A DNA stretch of 64,000 nucleotides, taken from Edaphochlamys debaryana (Eukaryota > Chlorophyta > Chlorophyceae > Chlamydomonadales). The stretch spans positions 434,001 to 498,000 of the forward strand of contig JAEHOE010000091.1 of NCBI GenBank assembly GCA_016858145.1. Reading direction: 5' to 3'. Under the pieces are notes generated by a model, which was given only the letters and a program-made list of their open reading frames with translations, was not told the DNA's origin and ran no database searches. Made by a program: the position numbers and the translations under genes. Positions 54,801-64,000 of this stretch are shown here, one piece after another; position 1 is the stretch's first letter; each line of letters opens with the position of its first letter.

Positions 54801-57800
54801 GGGCCGCAGGCACCGCCCAGGGCAAGCCCTCCGCGCGCCTGGAGCGAGCCCCCACGCTGCCCCGCGGCTGACAGGGAGTCGGGTGATCCTTAGGCCGCAG
54901 GCACCGCTCAGGGCAAGCCCGCCGCGCGCCTGGAGTGAGCCCCCACGCTGCCCCGCGGCTGCCAGGGAGTCGGGTGGCCCTTAGGCCGCAGGCACCGCAC
55001 AGGGCAAGCCCTCCGCGCGCCTGGAGCGAGCCCCCACGCTGCCCCGCGGCTGCCAGGGAGTCGGGCGGCCCCCAGACCGCAGGCACCGCCCAGGGCAAGC
55101 CCTCCGCGCGCCTGGAGCGGGCCCCCACGCTGCCCCGCGGCTGCCAGGGAGTCGGGCGGCCCCCAGACCGCAGGCACCGCCCAGGGCAAGCCCTCCGCGC
55201 GCCTGGAGCGAGCCCCCACGCCGCCCCGCGGCCATCAAGGCGTGGGGCGGCCCTGGGGCCGCAGGCACCGCCCAGGGCAAGCCCTCCGCGCGCCTGGAGT
55301 GAGCCCCCACGCTGCCCCGCGGCTGCCAGGGAGTCGGGCGGCCCCCAGACCGCAGGCACCGCCCAGGGCAAGCCCTCCGCGCGCCTGGAGCGGGCCCCCA
55401 CGCTGCCCCGCGGCTGCCAGGGAGTCGGGCGGCCCCCAGACCGCAGGCACCGCCCAGGGCAAGCCCTCCGTGCGCCTGGAGCGGGCCCCCACGCTGCCCC
55501 GCGGCTGCCAGGGAGTCGGGCTGCCCTGGGGCCGCAGGCACCGCTCAGGGCAAGCCCTCCGCGCGCCTGGAGCGAGCCCCCACGCCGCCCCGCGGCCATC
55601 AAGGCGTGGGGCGGCCCTGGGGCCGCAGGCACCGCCCAGGGCAAGCCCTCCGCGCGCCTGGAGCGAGCCCCCACGCTGCCCCGCGGCTGCCAGGGAGTCG
55701 GGCGGCCCCCAGACCGCAGGCACCGCCCAGGGCAAGCCCTCCGCGCGCCTGGAGCGGGCCCCCACGCTGCCCCGCGGCTGACAAGGCGTGGGGCGGCCCT
55801 GGGGCCGCAGGCACCGCCCAGGGCAAGCCCTCCGCGCGCCTGGAGCGAGCCCCCACGCCGCCCCGCGGCCATCAAGGCGTGGGGCGGCCCTGGGGCCGCA
55901 GGCACCGCCCAGGGCAAGCCCTCCGCGCGCCTGGAGCGAGCCCCCACGCTGCCCCGCGGCTGCCAGGGAGTCGGGCGGCCCCCAGACCGCAGGCACCGCC
56001 CAGGGCAAGCCCTCCGCGCGCCTGGAGCGCGCCCCCACGCTGCCCCGCGGCTGCCAGGGAGTCGGGTGGCCCTTAGGCCGCAGGCACCGCCCAGGGCAAG
56101 CCCTCCGCGCGCCTGGAGCGGGCCCCCACGCTGCCCCGCGGCTGCCAAGGCGTGAGGCGGCCCTGGGGCCGCAGGCACCGCCCAGGGCAAGCCCTCCGCG
56201 CGCCTGGAGCGAGCCCCCACGCTGCCCCGCGGCTGCCAGGGAGTCGGGTGGCCCTTAGGCCGCAGGCACCGCCCAGGGCAAGCCCTCCGCGCGCCTGGAG
56301 CGCGCCCCCACGCTGCCCCGCGGCTGCCAGGGAGTCGGGTGGCCCTTAGGCCGCAGGCACCGCCCAGGGCAAGCCCTCCGCGCGCCTGGAGCGCGCCCCC
56401 ACGCTGCCCCGCGGCTGCCAGGGAGTCGGGTGGCCCTTAGGCCGCAGGCACCGCCCAGGGCAAGCCCTCCGCGCGCCTGGAGCGAGCCCCCACGCTGCCC
56501 CGCGGCTGCCAAGGCGTGAGGCGGCCCTGGGGCCGCAGGCACCGCCCAGGGCAAGCCCTCCGCGCGCCTGGAGCGAGCCCCCACGCTGCCCCGCGGCTGC
56601 CAGGGAGTCGGGCGGCCCCTAGATCGCAGGCACCGCCCAGGGCAAGCCCTCCGCGAGCCTGGAGCGAGCCCCCACGCTGCCCCGCGGCTGACAAGGCGTG
56701 GGGCGGCCCTGGGGCCGCAGGCACCGCCCAGGGCAAGCCCTCCGCGCGCCTGGAGCGCGCCCCCACGCCGCCCCGCGGCCATCAAGGCGTGGGGCGGCCC
56801 TGGGGCCGCAGGCACCGCCCAGGGCAAGCCCTCCGCGCGCCTGGAGTGAGCCCCCACGCTGCCCCGCGGCTGCCAGGGAGTCGGGCGGCCCTGGGGCCGC
56901 AGGCACCGCCCAGGGCAAGCCCTCCGCGCGCCTGGAGCGGGCCCCCACGCTGCCCCGCGGCTGCCAGGGAGTCGGGCGGCCCCCAGACCGCAGGCACCGC
57001 CCAGGGCAAGCCCTCCGTGCGCCTGGAGCGGGCCCCCACGCTGCCCCGCGGCTGCCAGGGAGTCGGGCTGCCCTGGGGCCGCAGGCACCGCTCAGGGCAA
57101 GCCCTCCGCGCGCCTGGAGCGAGCCCCCACGCCGCCCCGCGGCCATCAAGGCGTGGGGCGGCCCTGGGGCCGCAGGCACCGCCCAGGGCAAGCCCTCCGC
57201 GCGCCTGGAGCGCGCCCCCACGCTGCCCCGCGGCTGCCAGGGAGTCGGGCTGCCCTGGGGCCGCAGGCACCGCTCAGGGCAAGCCCTCCGCGCGCCTGGA
57301 GCGAGCCCCCACGCCGCCCCGCGGCCATCAAGGCGTGGGGCGGCCCTGGGGCCGCAGGCACCGCCCAGGGCAAGCCCTCCGCGCGCCTGGAGCGCGCCCC
57401 CACGCTGCCCCGCGGCTGCCAGGGAGTCGGGTGGCCCTTAGGCCGCAGGCACCGCCCAGGGCAAGCCCTCCGCGCGCCTGGAGCGGGCCCCCACGCTGCC
57501 CCGCGGCTGCCAAGGCGTGAAGCGGCCCTGGGGCCGCAGGCACCGCCCAGGGCAAGCCCTCCGCGCGCCTGGAGCGAGCCCCCACGCTGCCCCGCGGCTG
57601 CCAGGGAGTCGGGCGGCCCCCAGACCGCAGGCACCGCCCAGGGCAAGCCCTCCGTGCGCCTGGAGCGGGCCCCCACGCTGCCCCGCGGCTGCCAGGGAGT
57701 CGGGCTGCCCTGGGGCCGCAGGCACCGCTCAGGGCAAGCCCTCCGCGCGCCTGGAGCGAGCCCCCACGCCGCCCCGCGGCCATCAAGGCGTGGGGCGGCC

Positions 57801-60800
57801 CTGGGGCCGCAGGCACCGCCCAGGGCAAGCCCTCCGCGCGCCTGGAGCGCGCCCCCACGCTGCCCCGCGGCTGCCAGGGAGTCGGGTGGCCCTAAGGCCG
57901 CAGGCACCGCCCAGGGCAAGCCCTCCGCGCGCCTGGAGCGGGCCCCCACGCTGCCCCGCGGCTGCCAAGGCGTGAGGCGGCCCTGGGGCCGCAGGCACCG
58001 CCCAGGGCAAGCCCTCCGCGCGCCTGGAGCGAGCCCCCACGCTGCCCCGCGGCTGCCAGGGAGTCGGGTGGCCCTTAGGCCGCAGGCACCGCCCAGGGCA
58101 AGCCCTCCGCGCGCCTGGAGCGCGCCCCCACGCTGCCCCGCGGCTGCCAGGGAGTCGGGTGGCCCTTAGGCCGCAGGCACCGCCCAGGGCAAGCCCTCCG
58201 CGCGCCTGGAGCGAGCCCCCACGCTGCCCCGCGGCTGCCAGGGAGTCGGGTGGCCCTTAGGCCGCAGGCACCGCCCAGGGCAAGCCCTCCGCGCGCCTGG
58301 AGCGAGCCCCCACGCTGCCCCGCGGCTGCCAAGGCGTGAGGCGGCCCTGGGGCCGCAGGCACCGCCCAGGGCAAGCCCTCCGCGCGCCTGGAGCGAGCCC
58401 CCACGCTGCCCCGCGGCTGCCAGGGAGTCGGGCGGCCCCTAGATCGCAGGCACCGCCCAGGGCAAGCCCTCCGCGAGCCTGGAGCGGGCCCCCACGCTGC
58501 CCCGCGGCTGTCAAGGCGTGAGGCGGCCCTGGGGCCGCAGGCACCGCCCAGGGCAAGCCCTCCGCGCGCCTGGAGCGCGCCCCCACGCTGCCCCGCGGCT
58601 GCCAAGGCGTGAGGCGGCCCTGGGGCCGCAGGCACCGCCCAGGGCAAGCCCTCCGCGCGCCTGGAGCGCGCCCCCACGCTGCCCCGCGGCTGCCAAGTCG
58701 TGAGGCGGCCCTGGGGCCGCAGGCACCGCCCAGGGCAAGCCCTCCGCGCGCCTGGAGCGAGCCCCCACGCTGCCCCGCGGCTGCCAGGGAGTCGGGCGGC
58801 CCCTAGATCGCAGGCACCGCCCAGGGCAAGCCCTCCGCGAGCCTGGAGCGGGCCCCCACGCTGCCCCGCGGCTGCCAGGGAGTCGGGTGATCCTTAGGCC
58901 GCAGGCACCGCCCAGGGCAAGCCCTCCGCGCGCCTGGAGCGCGCCCCCACGCTGCCCCGCGGCTGCCAGGGAGTCGGGTGGCCCTTAGGCCGCAGGCACC
59001 GCCCAGGGCAAGCCCTCCGCGCGCCTGGAGCGAGCCCCCACGCTGCCCCGCGGCTGCCAGGGAGTCGGGCGGCCCCCAGACCGCAGGCACCGCCCAGGGC
59101 AAGCCCTCCGCGCGCCTGGAGCGAGCCCCCACGCTGCCCCGCGGCTGCCAGGGAGTCGGGTGGCCCTTAGGCCGCAGGCACCGCCCAGGGCAAGCCCTCC
59201 GCGCGCCTGGAGCGAGCCCCCACGCTGCCCCGCGGCTGCCAGGGAGTCGGGTGGCCCTTAGGCCGCAGGCACCGCCCAGGGCAAGCCCTCCGCGCGCCTG
59301 GAGCGAGCCCCCACGCTGCCCCGCGGCTGCCAAGGCGTGAGGCGGCCCTTAGGCCGCAGGCACCACCCAGGGCAAGCCCTCCGCGCGCCTGGAGCGAGCC
59401 CCCACGCTGCCCCGCGGCTGCCAGGGAGTCGGGCGGCCCCCAGACCGCAGGCACCGCCCAGGGCAAGCCCTCCGCGCGCCTGGAGCGAGCCCCCACGCTG
59501 CCCCGCGGCTGCCAGGGAGTCGGGTGGCCCTTAGGCCGCAGGCACCGCACAGGGCAAGCCCTCCGCGCGCCTGGAGCGAGCCCCCACGCTGCCCCGCGGC
59601 TGCCAGGGAGTCGGGTGGCCCTTAGGCCGCAGGCACCGCCCAGGGCAAGCCCTCCGCGCGCCTGGAGCGAGCCCCCACGCTGCCCCGCGGCTGCCAAGGC
59701 GTGAGGCGGCCCTGGGGCCGCAAACACCGCCCAGGGCAAGCCCTCCGCGCGCCTGGAGCGAGCCCCCACGCTGCCCCGCGGCTGCCAGGGAGTCGGGCGG
59801 CCCCTAGATCGCAGGCACCGCCCAGGGCAAGCCCTCCGCGCGCCTGGAGCGGGCCCCCACGCTGCCCCGCGGCTGCCAAGGCGTGAGGCGGCCCTGGGGC
59901 CGCAGGCACCGCCCAGGGCAAGCCCTCCGCGCGCCTGGAGCGGGCCCCCACGCTGCCCCGCGGCTGCCAAGGCGTGAGGCGGCCCTGGGGCCGCAGGCAC
60001 CGCCCAGGGCAAGCCCTCCGCGCGCCTGGAGCGAGCCCCCACGCTGCCCCGCGGCTGCCAGGGAGTCGGGTGGCCCTTAGGCCGCAGGCACCGCCCAGGG
60101 CAAGCCCTCCGCGCGCCTGGAGCGGGCCCCCACGCTGCCCCGCGGCTGCCAGGGAGTCGGGCGGCCCCCAGACCGCAGGCACCGCCCAGGGCAAGCCCTC
60201 CGCGCGCCTGGAGCGGGCCCCCACGCTGCCCCGCGGCTGCCAAGGCGTGAGGCGGCCCTGGGGCCGCAGGCACCGCCCAGGGCAAGCCCTCCGCGCGCCT
60301 GGAGCGCGCCCCCACGCTGCCCCGCGGCTGCCAGGGCGTCGGGTGGCCCTTAGGCCGCAGGCACCGCCCAGGGCAAGCCCTCCGCGCGCCTGGAGCGAGC
60401 CCCCACGCTGCCCCGCGGCTGCCAGGGAGTCGGGCGGCCCCCAGACCGCAGGCACCGCCCAGGGCAAGCCCTCCGCGCGCCTGGAGCGAGCCCCCACGCT
60501 GCCCCGCGGCTGCCAAGGCGTGAGGCGGCCCTGGGGCCGCAGGCACCGCCCAGGGCAAGCCCTCCGCGCGCCTGGAGCGAGCCCCCACGCTGCCCCGCGG
60601 CTGCCAGGGAGTCGGGCGGCCCCTAGATCGCAGGCACCGCCCAGGGCAAGCCCTCCGCGAGCCTGGAGCGGGCCCCCACGCTGCCCCGCGGCTGCCAAGG
60701 CGTGAGGCGGCCCTGGGGCCGCAGGCACCGCCCAGGGCAAGCCCTCCGCGCGCCTGGAGCGGGCCCCCACGCTGCCACGCGGCTGCCAAGGCGTGAGGCG

Positions 60801-61213
60801 GCCCTGGGGCCGCAGGCACCGCCCAGGGCAAGCCCTCCGCGCGCCTGGAGCGCGCCCCCACGCTGCCCCGCGGCTGCCAGGGAGTCGGGTGGCCCTTAGG
60901 CCGCAGGCACCGCCCAGGGCAAGCCCTCCGCGCGCCTGGAGCGAGCCCCCACGCTGCCCCGCGGCTGCCAGGGAGTCGGGCGGCCCCCAGACCACAGGCA
61001 CCGCCCAGGGCAAGCCCTCCGCGCGCCTGGAGCGAGCCCCCACGCTGCCCCGCGGCTGCCAAGGCGTCGGATGATCCTTAGGCCGCAGGCACCGCCCAGC
61101 AGGGCACGCCCTCCGCGCTATCCGCACGCCTGGAGTGAGCCCGCCCCCAGGCTGCCCCGCGGCTGCCAAGGCGTGGGGCGGCCCTTAGGCCGCAGGCACC
61201 GCCCAGGGCAAGT
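51801..61213. repeat. Satellite C array 2 (91-bp unit, about 103 copies)
   Basis: Same 91-bp family. The left part shows a 14-unit (1,274-bp) higher-order repeat: 51966, 52148 and 52239 recur at 53240, 53422 and 53513. The right part (from about 58.0 kb) matches array 1 at an offset of 12,043 bp. Confidence 0.96.
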
Positions 61214-61805
61214 CCCCCGGCTGCATTGCGCCAAGCCATTCCGCCTTCAACGGATCTTCGTGCTGACATCTAACCCTTCGTAGTCCATCTGCTGGCGACT
61301 AGTGTTGGATGTATTGTGAAATGCCCGAGGAAATTGGCCTCGCTTGGCGTCCGGACAGAGTCAAGACATAGACTGGAGGGTTTGCATATAGCTACAGTGC
61401 TGGGCGCCAGCACCCAAGCACAGTACATGAGCTGAAGGACATGTGCCAGTCAGCAGGTCCTCGCCAAGCTGTGTCTCGCAGGTCAGCCAGCATCGTCACT
61501 AAAGTGAATACACTAATGTATTGCGCATTATTAGCGGCTGGGCGCACGGGCGCGGACAACCCGTCTGGAAAGCGGATGGTTTCCGGTTGAAAGTCCAGTT
61601 GAAACTCCGGCTGGCACGCGGTGGCCCGGACACGGTGAAACTCATCGGGACACCTCCAACTGATGTATATGTTGCATAAGCTTGCTAAACCGACGCTCCG
61701 TGCTGTCTTATGGCCAATTTTAGCTGGGAGCCCGTGAGTTGAATCTCAGTTTCAAGAGAAACTCAAGCGGCCAGACCAAAACTCAACCGGGGCTTTCTCC
61801 GAGTG
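61214..61805. other. Spacer between satellites C and A, second copy
   Basis: A copy of 49171-49762 at an offset of 12,043 bp. It includes the same GGCTTTCTCCGAGTG at the junction with satellite A. Confidence 0.85.
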
Positions 61806-64000
61806 CGCCCCTTCGCAAGCTGTCGCCCGCCCGCCCCCCAGTGCACCGCCTTCCCCTTGCTCTTGAGAGCATGTCTGCCCTCAGCGTGTGAATGAACAGA
61901 GGCCAGCTCCCCGACCCTTCCCCCGCTTGATGCCCGCCCCTTCGCAAGCTGTCGCCCGCCCGCCCCCCAGTGCACCGCCTTGCCCTTGCTCGTGAGAGCA
62001 TGCCCGCCCTTGGCGTGTGATGAACAGAGGCCAGCTCTCCGACCCTTCCCCCGCTTGATGCCCGCCCCTTCGCAAGCTGTCGCCCGCCCGCCCCCCGATG
62101 CACCGCCTTGCCCTTGCTCTTGAGAGCATGTCTGCCCTCAGCGTGTGAATGAACAGAGGCCAGCTCTCCGACCCTTCCCCCGCTTGATGCCCGCCCCTTC
62201 GCAAGCTGTCGCCCGCCCGCCCCCCAGTGCACCGCCTTGCCCTTGCTCTTGAGAGCATGTCTGCCCTTGGCGTGTGATGAACAGAGGCCAGCTCCCCGAC
62301 CCTTCCCCCGCTTGATGCCCGCCCCTTCGCAAGCTGTCGCCCGCCCGCCCCCCAGTGCACCGCCTTGCCCTTGCTCTTGAGAGCATGCCCGCCCTTGGCG
62401 TGTGATGAACAGAGGCCAGCTCTCCGACCCTTCCCCCGCTTGATGCCCGCCCCTTCGCAAGCTGTCGCCCGCCCGCCCCCCGATGCACCGCCTTGCCCTT
62501 GCTCTTGAGAGCATGTCTGCCCTCAGCGTGTGATGAACAGAGGCCAGCTCCCCAACCCTTCCCCCGCTTGATACCCGCCCCTTCGCAAGCTGTCGCCCGC
62601 CCGCCCCCCAGTGCACCGCCTTGCCCTTGCTCTTGAGAGCATGTCTGCCCTCGGCGTGTGAATGAACAGAGGCCAGCTCCCCAACCCTTCCCCCGCTTGA
62701 TACCCGCCCCTTCGCAAGCTGTCGCCCGCCCCGCCCCCCAGTGCACCGCCTTGCCCTTGCTCGTGAGAGCATGCCCGCCCTTGGCGTGTGTGGAACAGAG
62801 GCCAGCTCTCCGACCCTTCCCCCGCTTGATGCCCGCCCCTTCGCAAGCTGTCGCCCGCCCGCCCCCCAGTGCACCGCCTTGCCCTTGCTCTTGAGTGCAT
62901 GTCTGCCCTTGGCGTGTGATGAACAGAGGCCAGCTCCCCGACCCTTCCCCCGCTTGATACCCGCCCCTTCGCAAGCTGTCGCCCGCCCGCCCCCCAGTGC
63001 ACCGCCTTGCCCTTGCTCGTGAGAGCATGCCCGCCCTTGGCGTGTGAATGAACAGAGGCCAGCTCCCCAACCCTTCCCCCGCTTGATACCCGCCCCTTCG
63101 CAAGCTGTCGCCCGCCCGCCCCCCAGTGCACCGCCTTGCCCTTGCTCGTGAGAGCATGCCCGCCCTTGGCGTGTGTGGAACAGAGGCCAGCTCCCCGACC
63201 CTTCCCCCGCTTGATGCCCGCCCCTTCGCAAGCTGTCGCCCGCCCGCCCCCCAGTGCACCGCCTTGCCCTTGCTCTTGAGAGCATGCCCGCCCTTGGCGT
63301 GTGATGAACAGAGGCCAGCTCCCCGACCCTTCCCCCGCTTGATACCCGCCCCTTCGCAAGCTGTCGCCCGCCCGCCCCCCAGTGCACCGCCTTGCCCTTG
63401 CTCGTGAGAGCATGCCCGCCCTTGGCGTGTGATGAACAGAGGCCAGCTCCCCGACCCTTCCCCCGCTTGATACCCGCCCCTTCGCAAGCTGTCGCCCGCC
63501 CGCCCCCCAGTGCACCGCCTTGCCCTTGCTCTTGAGAGCATGTCTGCCCTTGGCGTGTGATGAACAGAGGCCAGCTCCCCGACCCTTCCCCCGCTTGATG
63601 CCCGCCCCTTCGCAAGCTGTCGCCCGCCCGCCCCCCAGTGCACCGCCTTGCCCTTGCTCTTGAGAGCATGTCTGCCCTTGGCGTGTGATGAACAGAGGCC
63701 AGCTCCCCAACCCTTCCCCCGCTTGATGCCCGCCCCTTCGCAAGCTGTCGCCCGCCCGCCCCCCAGTGCACCGCCTTGCCCTTGCTCTTGAGAGCATGCC
63801 CGCCCTTGGCGTGTGAATGAACAGAGGCCAGCTCCCCGACCCTTCCCCCGCTTGATGCCCGCCCATTCGCAAGCTGTCGCCCGCCCGCCCCCCAGTGCAC
63901 CGCCTTGCCCTTGCTCTTGAGAGCATGCCCGCCCTTGGCGTGTGAATGAACAGAGGCCAGCTCCCCGACCCTTCCCCCGCTTGATGCCCGCCCATTCGCA
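61806..64000. repeat. Satellite A array 3 (128-bp unit), running off the right edge
   Basis: About 17 units of the 128-bp family. It matches array 2 closely at first; offsets of 12,043 and later about 12,173 bp show a change of copy number between the two arrays. The array continues beyond the window. Confidence 0.95.

Noticed and set aside
40305..61169. Long ORFs through satellite C, for example 47124-49019 (631 codons) and 54526-56220 (564 codons)
   Set aside because: The 91-bp unit is very GC-rich and nearly stop-free in several frames on both strands. The frame rotates from unit to unit, so the ORFs reflect composition, not selection.
61783..63995. ORFs of 705 and 490 codons through satellite A
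   Set aside because: Overlapping frames on the same strand are open at once, and the peptide is a direct copy of the 128-bp unit. There is no start context, domain or splice structure.
34384..64000. CRISPR array
   Set aside because: Repeats are directly tandem with no unique spacers, unit lengths are 91-141 bp, and the genome is eukaryotic.
1..64000. tRNA or rRNA genes
   Set aside because: No cloverleaf with box A and box B spacing and no conserved rRNA words were noticed; the only tRNA-related signal is the putative primer-binding site at 23722-23737.

Overview
This window looks like nuclear DNA from a GC-rich green alga, probably a chlorophycean of the Chlamydomonas/Volvox group. The signs are intron-dense genes with G- and C-runs in the introns, an algal-style plastid transit peptide, a plastid photorespiratory transporter gene, a proline-rich linker joined to lectin-like domains, and very GC-rich satellite DNA. 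The lineage call is inference. Everything here was read by eye; no database or alignment was run.

Layout. (1) 1-8.2 kb is ordinary host sequence with two divergent genes. A minus-strand gene for a PLGG1-like plastid glycolate/glycerate transporter runs off the left edge. A plus-strand gene encodes a complete 401-residue mitochondrial carrier closest to the ADP/ATP carrier type. Both sets of exon joins keep the reading frame throughout. (2) 8.2-10.9 kb is poorly resolved, with only two weak exon candidates. (3) 10.9-25.0 kb is retrotransposon sequence. A solo LTR (10895-12191) lies beside a full-length Ty3/Gypsy-type element (12399-25029). The element is on the minus strand and has near-identical LTRs, intact gag and pol, a PHD-finger-like domain inside pol, and an extra 544-residue ORF between pol and the 3' LTR. 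(4) 25.6-28.8 kb is a large inverted repeat with arms of about 720 bp. It encloses a plus-strand multi-exon gene with a zinc-ribbon-like segment; the last exon of that gene is present in both arms. (5) 29.3-33.4 kb holds what looks like a decaying gene for a secreted protein with F5/8 type C (discoidin-like) and ConA/LamG-like domains joined by proline-rich linkers. Several frame changes and a stop suggest a pseudogene.

(6) 34.4-64.0 kb is almost entirely satellite DNA: a 128-bp family (A, three arrays), a 141-bp family (B, about five units) and a 91-bp family (C, two arrays of about 8.9 and 9.4 kb). A block made of array C, a spacer of about 590 bp and array A is duplicated with a 12,043-bp period. 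The long ORFs in this part are products of GC-rich repeats, not genes.

The least ordinary items are the retrotransposon's PHD finger and third ORF, the inverted-repeat locus, and the organisation of the satellites.
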